From NCBI GenBank assembly GCA_964465125.1, contig CAYXIO010000053.1:1-29882 (forward strand): a DNA stretch of 29,882 nt, read 5' to 3'. How positions within the stretch are numbered: position 1 is the stretch's first letter; every line of letters starts with the position of its first letter. The notes below the pieces were generated by a model. It was not told the DNA's origin and made no database searches. It worked only from the letters and a program-made list of their open reading frames with translations. Shown here one piece after another: positions 1 through 8,129 of the stretch. The stretch is from CAYOHG01 sp964465125. GTDB taxonomy: Bacteria > Planctomycetota > Phycisphaerae > UBA1845 > Fen-1342. The position numbers were made by a program, and so were the translations under genes.

Positions 1-1579
1 GGTCGCGGTAGACCGCGCCACGCGGCAACGCCTGGAACTCCTTGTCGGTCTTCGGCTCGTACACGGTTTCGTTCTTCGCCGGAGGGCGCGCCTTCGCTGA
101 ACCGCCCCCCGTGTCGCTTGCGCCTTGGCGCCACTGCCCGTTGACCTTCTCGTAGCCCATCGCGCGCATCGTCTTGTCGGCCGTGGTCACTGCGCGTTCA
201 GGGTTGAACGGGTTGAGCTTGACTTGCTCGGCGACGAACGCCTGGTGCATGTCCGTAGGCGACTTGCCCTTGCCGGCCAGTACCATCTCGAGCGCGGCCC
301 CTTGATCGGGGGCGACGCCAGCCTTGACCAGTTCGTGCGCGAGTCTGACCTGAGCGGGCGCCTTGTCGTCGACCTTCGGGATCGCGTCCAGCACGCCACG
401 GCGCACCGCTTCGATCTGCGCCGGCGTGGCGCCGGGGTTCTGCTCCTTGTAGAGTCCGACCGCAGCTTCCGTTCTCGCCGCAGCTTCGCTGCGCTTCTCG
501 GAGTCCGCGCGCGCCACGCGCTCGTCTTGCTTCAACATCAGGTTGTTGCGGAATTCGGACTGGCTCCAGTTGTAGACCGCCATCGGATCCTTGAAGGTCG
601 CCAGGGTTGCGGTCAACTGCCCGAGATCCTTGAGCGTCGCGTTTGGTATTGATTGGCCGTCTGTCGTCGTGCGCTTGATCGTGACGACTCCGCTCTCGGG
701 ATCACGAACAACATCGGTGACTCGCGCGCCGTCCGGCACGAAGCGGTTGTAGAAGTCCTTGACCTTCGACAGATCGCCCGTGTTCAGCGCAGCGACAGCC
801 TTGACCAGTGCCTCGTTGCGCTCGGCCGTCTCCATCGCGATCTTCGCGCCTGCCTGCGCCTGATACTCCCGAAGCACCTTGCCTGCCTCGTCGGCCTGTC
901 CGGCTTCGAGCAGCCGCGCCGCGCGCATCTGCGAGCCACGCAGGAAGTCGTCCATCGACGGCTGACGGGTAGTGCCATCCGGCTGCACAAGGCCGTCGCG
1001 GACTGCTTGCCCAACCTCCCGGTCGATCCGCTCCATCGCCGCTCGCGCAGCCTCGTCGTTCTCAGCCGTTCGTTCGCGGCGCTCGAGATCGCGGACCTGC
1101 AAGCCGTAGAGCTTCTCGGCACGATCGTCCTGTTTCAGATCGCGCATCATGCGCATCCCGGCCACCGGATCCGACTTGGAGATCACGCCGGCCATCGCCT
1201 GCATCCGCGCACGCGCGACCTGGTCATCCGTCATCGAGCCGTCGACGCGCTGGCCCATGAAGTCGGTCACGCCGCGCCGAGCGATCGTCACCGCCGGGTT
1301 CGGCGCGCCGGTATCGGTGTTGAAGTTCGGCATCACCGTGTAGTTGCCCTGCGCATCCGCGCCGAGCGTGTAGTACGGATTGCCTTGCTGGTCGCGCGCG
1401 CCGGCGATCGCCTCGAGTTGCTGGCCGTCGGCAGCCGTGTACCCCTGCGATTCCTCTGGCTTGGCCGCTGCGATCTTGGCGAGCTCGTAGTCCTGCATCA
1501 CCTTGCCGATGGTGTCGTAGGACTGATTGAACCCCTGGAAGAACTGGCCGACCCCGCCGGCAAACGAACGACGCGCCAT
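1..1579 (-). CDS. Large virion protein, possibly internal/ejection protein (3' end outside window)
   Basis: About 526 codons are open from ATG at 1579 to the left edge without a stop, so the C-terminus is missing. The protein starts MARRSFAGGVGQFFQGF and is mostly hydrophilic and alpha-helical, with many Glu/Arg/Ala-rich stretches such as RDLERRERTAEN. There is no signal peptide or membrane segment. Near the visible end a segment reads EFQALPRGAVYRD, a short pattern often seen in phage structural proteins just before a DP-G turn. The start lies one base after the stop of the S74-domain gene, so the two are probably co-translated. Position at the end of the virion operon, helical composition and size suggest a minor virion or ejected protein. 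That role is inference; I do not recognise a named family. Confidence 0.75.
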   Translation of the reverse strand, partial: MARRSFAGGVGQFFQGFNQSYDTIGKVMQDYELAKIAAAKPEESQGYTAADGQQLEAIAGARDQQGNPYYTLGADAQGNYTVMPNFNTDTGAPNPAVTIARRGVTDFMGQRVDGSMTDDQVARARMQAMAGVISKSDPVAGMRMMRDLKQDDRAEKLYGLQVRDLERRERTAENDEAARAAMERIDREVGQAVRDGLVQPDGTTRQPSMDDFLRGSQMRAARLLEAGQADEAGKVLREYQAQAGAKIAMETAERNEALVKAVAALNTGDLSKVKDFYNRFVPDGARVTDVVRDPESGVVTIKRTTTDGQSIPNATLKDLGQLTATLATFKDPMAVYNWSQSEFRNNLMLKQDERVARADSEKRSEAAARTEAAVGLYKEQNPGATPAQIEAVRRGVLDAIPKVDDKAPAQVRLAHELVKAGVAPDQGAALEMVLAGKGKSPTDMHQAFVAEQVKLNPFNPERAVTTADKTMRAMGYEKVNGQWRQGASDTGGGSAKARPPAKNETVYEPKTDKEFQALPRGAVYRD

Positions 1580-1580
1580 G

Positions 1581-2702
1581 TCAGGTCACCTCCACGAATT
1601 CGATCCCCAGCGCCCGGTAATCGACGGACGCGAACCCCAGGTCGTCGAACGCGACGGCCTGCGGGTTCACGCGCTCGACCTCGTCGGCCATGACCCCGCG
1701 GAATCTGCGACCGTCCATGCCGACGTAGCCGAACTCGTACAGGTCGAGCCCGGTGTGCTCGTCGCGCGCCACGCGGACGATGCCAGTCTTGAGTCGCCGA
1801 TCCGATGCCATCAAGGGCCACAGGCGCGCGAGGCCGCCGGCTGCGGCACCGATGCCGCCCAACACGTTGCCGAACGAATCCCCGGACGCACGCTCCATGC
1901 TAGTCTGGTAATTGGCCTGCGCGCCGAACATCCCGGTGGCGTTCGAGCCCATCTGCCCGGCCAGCGCGCCCGCCTGCTGGTAGCCAGCGTTCATGCCGGC
2001 CAGTCCGGTGTTGGCGAGCGTCAGCCCCGACGCGCCGTAGTTGGCCCCAGCTCCGGTGGCCTGCATCCCCATCGCTGGGTAGCCGGCGAGCGCGTTCACT
2101 GCCCGGTCGGTCAGCGCGTAGCCCTCGCGCCGAGCCGAATCGCGGGCCGTGTTCGCCGCGCCCGCCTGTGCGAGCGCCTCCTGCACCGACAGATTGTTCA
2201 TCATCCCGGCGAACCGGCCGTCGGACGGGTTCAAACCGTACTTCGACAGCCCACGCTCGGTCATCCCGCGGGCGTTGGAAAACGCCTGCCGGACGTCGGC
2301 GACCGCCTGCCCGGCGCGCTTCTCGGCCAATTCCTCGGGCTTGAACTGCGTGGCGTCGCGCACCAGGATGTCCTGCACGCCCGAAAGCGCACCGCGGCGG
2401 TCGAGGATGAACCCCCGGTCCTGCTGCGCCTGTTCGAACGCCTGCCGGGATGCGTCCAGACCGAACTGCATCTGCTCCTGCTGGATAGGCAGCAACGCCT
2501 CGGCGTTGGACATGATCCGCGTGATCGCGTCGTCCTGGATGCCCATCGAACGAATCTGCGCCTCGACCAGCCGCGGGTCCGGCGCTGGCACGTTGGTGCC
2601 CTTGCTGCCCTCGAGCGTGCGGGGCGCCCCCACCAGCCCGGGGCGCCGCTGGAACGCGCACTCAGGCAGCAGATCGAAGTCGGTCGTGTGGAACCTGGAC
2701 AT
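1581..2702 (-). CDS. Virion protein with C-terminal S74 intramolecular chaperone domain
   Basis: 373 aa. The ATG at 2702 follows a good ribosome site (AGGGAGGA, about 8 bases away). Residues 40-200 are helical and Gln/Ala/Arg-rich. Residues 205-295 are Gly/Ala/Asn-rich with repeated GA-YGA-like steps and a weakly hydrophobic segment. From residue 300 a classic Peptidase_S74 signature begins: SDRRLK at 300-305, then GLDLYEFGY, RRFRGVMADEVE and a final VDYRALGIEF. S74 domains are self-cleaving trimerisation chaperones of phage fibres and spikes, and cleavage is just before the conserved Ser. This copy is short (about 70 residues), so cleavage is uncertain. The rest does not look like a fibre, which is odd; it could be an ejection or tail-tip protein. 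It overlaps the GNAT-like gene by 41 bases. Confidence 0.85.
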   Translation of the reverse strand: MSRFHTTDFDLLPECAFQRRPGLVGAPRTLEGSKGTNVPAPDPRLVEAQIRSMGIQDDAITRIMSNAEALLPIQQEQMQFGLDASRQAFEQAQQDRGFILDRRGALSGVQDILVRDATQFKPEELAEKRAGQAVADVRQAFSNARGMTERGLSKYGLNPSDGRFAGMMNNLSVQEALAQAGAANTARDSARREGYALTDRAVNALAGYPAMGMQATGAGANYGASGLTLANTGLAGMNAGYQQAGALAGQMGSNATGMFGAQANYQTSMERASGDSFGNVLGGIGAAAGGLARLWPLMASDRRLKTGIVRVARDEHTGLDLYEFGYVGMDGRRFRGVMADEVERVNPQAVAFDDLGFASVDYRALGIEFVEVT

Positions 2703-3099
2703 ACCGGCAGTCCTCCCTGCGCATGACGTAGATCACCACGTCGCCACCGTCAGAGGCCGCGCCGCGCAGTCGCGCTTCCTCCCGAAACCCCAAGTGCTCG
2801 TCGAAGCGGCGCGCCTCGGTGTTGCGCGCCTCGACGTACCCGCTGATGCGCGACACCCCACAGACCGCAAACGGGTACAGGAAGCACGCCCGCAGGTACT
2901 CGCGGCGCAGCCACCTGCGCCCCGGTTCCGCCGCAACATGCCCCCAAATGTTGTGCCCGTTGAACCCCTCATAGACCACGCCGGCGATCACACGGCCGCC
3001 TTCCTGCCAGCCGATCGCAACCATGTCTTCGGCTTGCCGCATCCCCGGGATCCGGCTACGCACGAAGGGGAACACGAGCCCCAGGTCGTAGACGAGCAT
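2662..3099 (-). CDS. GNAT-like acetyltransferase family phage protein
   Basis: 145 aa from ATG at 3099. The C-terminal half looks like the GNAT fold: NTEARRFDEHLGFREEARLR (residues 93-112) resembles motif B (N..A.....LGF..E...R), followed by GGDVVIYVMRRED, the usual last strand. The acetyl-CoA pyrophosphate loop (R/Q-x-x-G-x-G/A) is not obvious, so enzymatic activity is doubtful. Proteins like this are often encoded among phage tail and internal-protein genes with unknown function. The ribosome site is weak, and a dispersed inverted repeat lies 12 bases upstream. The 3' end overlaps the next gene by 41 bases. Family assignment is fairly sure; the role is unknown. Confidence 0.7.
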   Translation of the reverse strand: MLVYDLGLVFPFVRSRIPGMRQAEDMVAIGWQEGGRVIAGVVYEGFNGHNIWGHVAAEPGRRWLRREYLRACFLYPFAVCGVSRISGYVEARNTEARRFDEHLGFREEARLRGAASDGGDVVIYVMRREDCRYVQVPHDRLRSAA

Positions 3100-3111
3100 G
3101 GCCCCGACAGG

Positions 3112-3127
3112 GTGCCACGCTTGCCAC
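3112..3127 (-). repeat. Dispersed inverted-repeat element, copy D
   Basis: On the minus strand this reads GTGGCAAGCGTGGCAC, preceded by CC. It lies between the FN3-type gene and the GNAT-like gene, 12 bases upstream of the GNAT start. It is one of four related copies in the window, all in the same orientation and all at gene borders. The pairing of the arms is imperfect here (one mismatch). Confidence 0.6.
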
Positions 3128-3144
3128 GGAACTTAGGGAGGCGG

Positions 3145-3732
3145 CTATGCCGCGTAGGTGCCGGACGTCGAATTCGGCATCGACTCGATTCCGGCCTGTG
3201 AAACGGCACGAATCCAGTAGTAGTGTGCGCCGGCGCCAGGGATGTCGGCGAAGACCTTGCCGACGGGTGACCCAACAAGGGTGGCCGAGCTGAGCTCGTC
3301 GGTGATGCTGCGCCACACCTGGAAGTAGGCGTGATTGGAGTAGACCTTCTCTGCCCACGTCAGCACGTTGATGTCGCCGAGCGCCGTGATCTGCAGGTCG
3401 GTCGGCTTCGGCGGCGGCGTCTGGTCCTGGCTGCCGGCGTACATCTTGAGGGCGAAGTACGGCAACGGATCGACGGGGAACATCTTGTCGCCAACAACAA
3501 GCCCCGATCCGTAGCTGGGCGTGCCGGGCTTGTTGCGGCACAGGCCGAGTCGGACCAGGTCACGGAACGAGACGAAGCCGTCGGTCGGGTTACCCAACCG
3601 GCCCTCGCGCGAGTCGATCGCTGCCTTGATCTTCTTGAGCGCGTCGAGCATGTTGTCCGGCGTCGGATCGGGGATCGCCGGGGATGTGCTCTCCCTGATC
3701 CGATTGTCCCGACGGGTCTCACGCGCCGCCAT
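3145..3732 (-). CDS. Virion-associated protein with C-terminal fibronectin type III-like domain
   Basis: 195 aa. The start ATG (3732-3730) overlaps the stop of the 918-aa gene as TGATG, which fixes the start and implies coupling. Residues 1-100 are hydrophilic, with DALKKIKAAIDSREGR and a segment around PVDPLPYFALKMYAG. Residues 105-190 look like an FN3 fold: PTDLQITALGDINVLTW for the first strands, then YFQVWRS, a DIPGAGAHYYWIRAVSQAG strand pair (the typical YY-RA.. core) and an S-x-SGT end. FN3 domains in phage tail-tip proteins are usually surface-exposed adhesion modules. Immediately follows the tail hub-like gene, so probably part of the same tail structure. Confidence 0.75.
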   Translation of the reverse strand: MAARETRRDNRIRESTSPAIPDPTPDNMLDALKKIKAAIDSREGRLGNPTDGFVSFRDLVRLGLCRNKPGTPSYGSGLVVGDKMFPVDPLPYFALKMYAGSQDQTPPPKPTDLQITALGDINVLTWAEKVYSNHAYFQVWRSITDELSSATLVGSPVGKVFADIPGAGAHYYWIRAVSQAGIESMPNSTSGTYAA

Positions 3733-6488
3733 CACACTGCCTGCAGTTCTTCCTGCGAGTCCGCGATCTGCACCTGGAACACGGTGGCAGTGCCTTCGAG
3801 TTGCACATACCAGTCGCGGTGGACCGAGTTGGCCGGCAGCCGGAACGGCTCGCGGCTCGGGACCGAGTACGAATACAGGGGATCGGGCGACATGCCGTTG
3901 TAGACACGGAAAGTCACCGGGTACGAATCGGCCTCGACCTGCGCCCACCCAAAATTGTGCGGCCGGATGACCTGGAAGATTTTCGAGCGCCAGGTGTACG
4001 GCACGAGCTCGCCGGCGTTCCACTTGTAGATGCCGTCGGTCTTCGAGTAGAACAGCGCGTCCTGGATCGCATCATAGAACCCGGCGACCGCCGTCTCATC
4101 GATCTCTGCCATCACCGCCGCAGCGCCCGAGAAGTTGAACAGGATGCAGCCCGTATCGTGGAAGACGAAGACGTAGTTGTTGTAGACGTAGGCGTGCATC
4201 GTGTACGGGTTGTACGCCTGCCACTGATCGCGGTTCAGAATCATCTCGGTGAGATTCCGGACCCCGGTGTCGCTGATGAGAATCAGCCCGTCGGGCGAGG
4301 CGTACAGCACACCATCACCAGTGCTCACAATCGACTGCTTCGAGCAGCACGCTTGCGGCACCGGAAGCCGGGTGAGCGACAGCGAATTCGGATGTGTGCC
4401 GGTCAGCACATAGGGGTATGAGATCGTCAGCACCGCCAGGGATTGCCCGAACACGCCAAGTCCGACGATCTCGTTCTCGGTCGTCAGCAGGTTGTTGGGA
4501 TCGTATGCGTGCGGCAGGTACGGATCCGACGGGTAGATGGTCTTGTCGTCGAACATGACCATGATGCCGTTGGCCATCAGCCGCATCCCGCGGCACGTCT
4601 CGGGCGGCTGGAAGTAGTACGTCGACTGAATCACTTCGCCGAGCTCGCTACCGGGCAACACGTCGGTGTACGCAGGCTCGGCCGCGTCGATCTCGGCGAC
4701 GAACTGCAGGGTGGTCAGGTTCGTGCCGGTCGACGACCGATAGATCCGCTTGCTCGTGATGTTGTACTGGCTCGAATTCGGGTTCCCGAGCATCGCCTCG
4801 AGCGTCACCGACGCGCCAGGGTAAACCTCAATCAACTCCGACGGCGGCGATGGCGGACCTTCTTCGCCGTACTCGGTGACGTAGGTGTAGACGTACAGGC
4901 GCGTCTCGGGGATTTGCGCGGGCGGTGCAACCGCTTCCGCTGTACTGCTCGCGGTGGTCACGTCCGGGCCGGCGTACTCGACGATCAGCGACGTGGGGGG
5001 GATCGGGCCACCAAGAGCGACATCCAGCAGGGTATCGGTGTAGTCCGTCGCGCCCGGTGGCAGGGTGACGACCAGGCGGTACTGCGACGCCTGCGCCAGT
5101 GCGTCCTCGTAGCCCGGATCGTCGGGCGCGGGCAGCGTCCGTCGGTAGATGTTCACCGCCGTCGCGCCAACGGGCGCCGCCGGCAGGGTGATCGTCACAC
5201 CATCGCCGTCCTCTCCGATCTGCACCGCGGCACTGTCCGCGCTGCGGATCGTTTCTTCGCCGTCGATCACATAGGTGAGCGTGTAGATCCGGTAGACGCT
5301 CGTCTCGACGCCTTCGGCGTCCGCGGCCGGCACCACGCCGACCGTGCCCACCCACGAGCTTTGCACCGGATAGGCACTGAGCGGCGGATGGTAGACGCCT
5401 TCGTCGCGTGGCTCGATCGTGACCGTATGCTCGGACGAGTCCGCCGCGAGTTTCGGTGTCACGACGGCGACAACTTCGAACCCCATCACGTCGCCGTTGG
5501 TCGGCGTCCAGGTGGTCGACCGCAGGATCAGGATGTCCCAATCCGACTGGTTCGTGGCGTCGAACGCAGGGTCGCCGTCGCCGGCCAGAATCACCGCCTG
5601 CGCGCCGCCGCCGTACACCGCGTTGTAGTCGTAGGATCCGTCAGGATTGCGCGGCAGGGTAACAGTTACTTCCTGAGAATCAGACGTTGCCAGCGATGGC
5701 AGTGACGACGGGTCGACGTTCGAGATCCATCCGTAGATACACGGGCCAAAATACTCAGTGACCTCGGTGACGTAGGCTTCCGTGGTCTTCTGATAGAACG
5801 CCCAGGTGTAGTAGTGCGTGACCTGTTCACCGCCCTCCACAACCGGATCGACGGCGGCAACCGTCGGCGCGTCGTAGGTGCCGATGTTGCAGTCGAGCAG
5901 CGACTTGTTGAGCACCCCGCCGAGCGCGCCGTCTTCGACGCTGTCGGTGAACGTGTCGTAGCCCGCATCGATCTTCCCGACGTAGCGATACTCGTCGCCC
6001 GACCCCTGCACGCGACGATAGACGTACAGTTTGGTTACACCATCCGGCGCATCTGTCGGCAGACTGCGCAGCACCACGTCGTACCCGACATTGGCGGTGA
6101 CCGCGATCACATCGCTGGCGCATGACTCGCCGGCTGCGGGAGAAAACCAGGTGACGACGTACTCGCGATCGACCGTAGTAACCGGCGCCTCGGCCCCGCC
6201 AGATACCTCGAGCGCAGCCGCCGGTGCCGGGACACCCAACCGCCAGGCGGCCCCTTCGCAGTACGCCGTGTTGCCGTTGCCGTCGGAGGCGGCCCACTCG
6301 TCCTGGATCTCGCTCCACGGCTTGTACTTCGGGTACGGAAGCTCGGAGCCTGACCAGTAGATCCGGTCGTGCATGTCCTCGATGACAGGCGAGCGGTTGA
6401 CCTCGACGACCGTCGGCCAGATCAGCCAATAGTCGACGTCGCTCGGCTCGCTGCCTTTGCGGTAGATGGTCGCCAGAGGGTTCGGCAC
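3732..6488 (-). CDS. Tail hub-like structural protein with Ig/FN3-like repeats and beta-propeller-like core
   Basis: 918 aa, GTG start at 6488 with GAGG six bases upstream. Residues 1-120 carry a TIYRKG..WLIWP..VEVNRSPV..D..DRIYWSG..LP pattern, then LGVPAP. Three Ig/FN3-like units follow, each with a Y.YTYV-like strand, an IYRR/VYRR/IYRS strand, an (F/V)V..I strand and a YTD.....LG ending (roughly residues 150-240, 400-500 and 525-630). The C-terminal part holds LMANGIMVMFDDKTIYPSDPY, IVGLGVFGQSLAVLT, PYVLTGTHP, ACCSKQSIV and YASPDGLILI, motifs I know from a widespread podophage tail-protein family. Relatives usually begin with an F.G..PR..P....A..A....L..G.L.PW..P module. This protein lacks that module, but the neighbouring 450-aa and 566-aa proteins have it. 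The hub or nozzle role is inference. Confidence 0.8.
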   Translation of the reverse strand: MPNPLATIYRKGSEPSDVDYWLIWPTVVEVNRSPVIEDMHDRIYWSGSELPYPKYKPWSEIQDEWAASDGNGNTAYCEGAAWRLGVPAPAAALEVSGGAEAPVTTVDREYVVTWFSPAAGESCASDVIAVTANVGYDVVLRSLPTDAPDGVTKLYVYRRVQGSGDEYRYVGKIDAGYDTFTDSVEDGALGGVLNKSLLDCNIGTYDAPTVAAVDPVVEGGEQVTHYYTWAFYQKTTEAYVTEVTEYFGPCIYGWISNVDPSSLPSLATSDSQEVTVTLPRNPDGSYDYNAVYGGGAQAVILAGDGDPAFDATNQSDWDILILRSTTWTPTNGDVMGFEVVAVVTPKLAADSSEHTVTIEPRDEGVYHPPLSAYPVQSSWVGTVGVVPAADAEGVETSVYRIYTLTYVIDGEETIRSADSAAVQIGEDGDGVTITLPAAPVGATAVNIYRRTLPAPDDPGYEDALAQASQYRLVVTLPPGATDYTDTLLDVALGGPIPPTSLIVEYAGPDVTTASSTAEAVAPPAQIPETRLYVYTYVTEYGEEGPPSPPSELIEVYPGASVTLEAMLGNPNSSQYNITSKRIYRSSTGTNLTTLQFVAEIDAAEPAYTDVLPGSELGEVIQSTYYFQPPETCRGMRLMANGIMVMFDDKTIYPSDPYLPHAYDPNNLLTTENEIVGLGVFGQSLAVLTISYPYVLTGTHPNSLSLTRLPVPQACCSKQSIVSTGDGVLYASPDGLILISDTGVRNLTEMILNRDQWQAYNPYTMHAYVYNNYVFVFHDTGCILFNFSGAAAVMAEIDETAVAGFYDAIQDALFYSKTDGIYKWNAGELVPYTWRSKIFQVIRPHNFGWAQVEADSYPVTFRVYNGMSPDPLYSYSVPSREPFRLPANSVHRDWYVQLEGTATVFQVQIADSQEELQAV

Positions 6489-6498
6489 GATTGCCTCG

Positions 6499-7851
6499 TC
6501 ATTCCCCGAAGGTGATCTTCAACAGACTGCCCCAATACTCGCACACGATCCAGCATTCGCGCGACATTGCGGAGCGCCCGCGGCCCGAGCTCGGCTTGAT
6601 GTTCATGCCGGCTTGACCGGTGAACCCGCCCGGGAAGGTGCCAGTCCACTGCCATGCCGGTACGGGGTTGGCGAGCGATGCCGGGTCGCAATCGAAACAG
6701 TAGATGTGCGTCGTCTCGTTGGTGCCCTGATCCGGGCAGCAGGCGATGACCAACCAGTCGAAGTCCGGGTTGTACGCCATAGCGAAATACTCGAGATTGC
6801 TATGGGACAGCCGCATGATCTCGTGCAGTTCGCTCGAGACGTTGAACGTCTGCGGGACCACGCCGTCGGTTTCGGCGTCGACCAGGTCGAAGTACCGCAA
6901 CTCGAACACGCCGGACAGCGGGTTGTACGACGAGCACCACATTCGATGCCGCGTCCCGTCGTAGGCGAACCGATGGTTGACGACTTCCTGAACGCCGCCT
7001 TCGGGATACTCCCACTTGACGTCGTCGTTCGCGCTGATCGCAGCGGTTTGCAACGCGAGCCACGCCCACCCGTTGCGCCCGCTCACCCCGTACACGGGGG
7101 TCGTGTAGACCGTGCGGCCAAGCTCGGACTCGAGTTTCCATGCGTGCGAACCACCGGGGATCGAGAATCCGTTCAGCGTCCATGCGGGGGCCCAGCCGCC
7201 GTCGCCGGACCAGTTACCAGCGTCGTCGCGCCGCCTGATGCCGGAGCCCGATACGCCGTTGGAGCCGAACAGGTGCCATGAATCGTCGCCCGCGTTCCAG
7301 CGACGAATCGGGATGCCGGCATGGAAGAAATTGCTGTCGTGCGCGATGTCCCACTGGCGCGTCCATTCCTCCGTGCCGGCGACCTGCGTGAACAGCGCCT
7401 CGAGGCCGGGCGCGTACCGGACCGTCCCGGCCGCCGGGATGGTCCCGTTCTGCGCCCACAGGGTCGGGTACGGATCCGTGAATCCGCTCAGTGGCGAGTA
7501 CACGGCCGTGAACGTGTACGGGTCGACGCCAACGACAGTCGGCGCGACGAAGCTCCAGAAAATCTCCTGCGTGTGATCGACCGTCGCCTGGTAGTGGTAC
7601 TGATCCGGCACTCCGATGCTCGACCACCCTGCGCCATCCGCCCGGGTATAGAGTTGCGCCGACACTTCGCCCAACAGGCAGCCGGGCACACCGCCGCACC
7701 GTTTGATGATGCGCGTCGGCGCACGCCAGGCGCGCAACTGGTGATTGTCCAACCGCGACCATACCGCCGACTGCGACCCCGGCTCGGCCTGCCGACGCGA
7801 TGCCCGTTTCGGGTTCATCCCGTCGAACGTGCGGATGGCAACGATGGTCAT
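6499..7851 (-). CDS. Tail protein with shared N-terminal docking module
   Basis: 450 aa, ATG at 7851 overlapping the stop of the 93-aa gene by four bases (ATGA). Residues 9-45 contain FDGMNPK, then Q-x-AVWSRLDNHQLRAWRAP, nearly the same as the N-terminus of the 566-aa protein. The rest is beta-rich and aromatic: many W/Y/F strands, DPYTFTAVYSPLSGFTDPYP, IRRWNAGDDSWHLFG, NGWAWLALQTAAI, RHRMWCSSYNPLSGVFELRYFDLVDAETDG and YFAMAYNPDFDWLVIAC, which could be propeller blades. Two early cysteines (RCGGVPGC) resemble the Cys-Gly-rich linker in the paralogue. No catalytic motif recognised. Probably a tail or receptor-binding component that attaches through the shared module; inferred from architecture and neighbours. 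Confidence 0.75.
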   Translation of the reverse strand: MTIVAIRTFDGMNPKRASRRQAEPGSQSAVWSRLDNHQLRAWRAPTRIIKRCGGVPGCLLGEVSAQLYTRADGAGWSSIGVPDQYHYQATVDHTQEIFWSFVAPTVVGVDPYTFTAVYSPLSGFTDPYPTLWAQNGTIPAAGTVRYAPGLEALFTQVAGTEEWTRQWDIAHDSNFFHAGIPIRRWNAGDDSWHLFGSNGVSGSGIRRRDDAGNWSGDGGWAPAWTLNGFSIPGGSHAWKLESELGRTVYTTPVYGVSGRNGWAWLALQTAAISANDDVKWEYPEGGVQEVVNHRFAYDGTRHRMWCSSYNPLSGVFELRYFDLVDAETDGVVPQTFNVSSELHEIMRLSHSNLEYFAMAYNPDFDWLVIACCPDQGTNETTHIYCFDCDPASLANPVPAWQWTGTFPGGFTGQAGMNIKPSSGRGRSAMSRECWIVCEYWGSLLKITFGE

Positions 7852-8129
7852 GCCGGGTCGAACTCGTAGCGGTTGCGATCGACGAACGCCACCGTCGCGG
7901 CACCGGATAGGGTCGCGCCACCGGAGCCAACTCTGCGCAAGATCACCCGCAGAAACGCCGCGCCACCGGTCGTGAGGCCGCCTACCCCCGTCACCGTTCG
8001 GCGGTGCGGCAGCGCCAGGGTGGACGCGGCGCCAGAAGCCGTCGCGCCGCCGCTCGAGCTCGCCGACCGCACATGCGGGACGACGGCTGTGTCCGCTGCG
8101 CCGCCGATGCTCACTGTCAGGTTCGGCAT
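7848..8129 (-). CDS. Small Gly/Ala repeat virion protein related to the 611-aa repeat protein
   Basis: 93 aa, ATG at 8129 two bases from the stop of the 566-aa gene. After MPNLTVSIGGAADT it has about three units of a 20-residue Gly/Ala-rich repeat: SSSGGATASGAASTLALPHR, VTGVGGLTTGGAAFLRVILR and VGSGGATLSGAATVAFV. These match the unit of the 611-aa protein encoded 5.7 kb away (G-x-G-G-A-x-x-x-G-A-A). It has no membrane segment or signal peptide. It sits between two genes that share an N-terminal module, so it is probably a structural spacer or decoration of the tail. Function is unknown. Confidence 0.7.
   Translation of the reverse strand: MPNLTVSIGGAADTAVVPHVRSASSSGGATASGAASTLALPHRRTVTGVGGLTTGGAAFLRVILRRVGSGGATLSGAATVAFVDRNRYEFDPA

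Noticed and set aside
3133..3170. Small hairpin GCGGC-ATA-GCCGC at the end of the FN3-type gene as terminator
   Set aside because: The stem is only five bases and no T-rich tract follows on the minus strand.
4443..5705. Long plus-strand frame opposite the 918-aa gene
   Set aside because: Arg/Val/His-rich translation with no domain; a by-product of the codon use of the real minus-strand gene.
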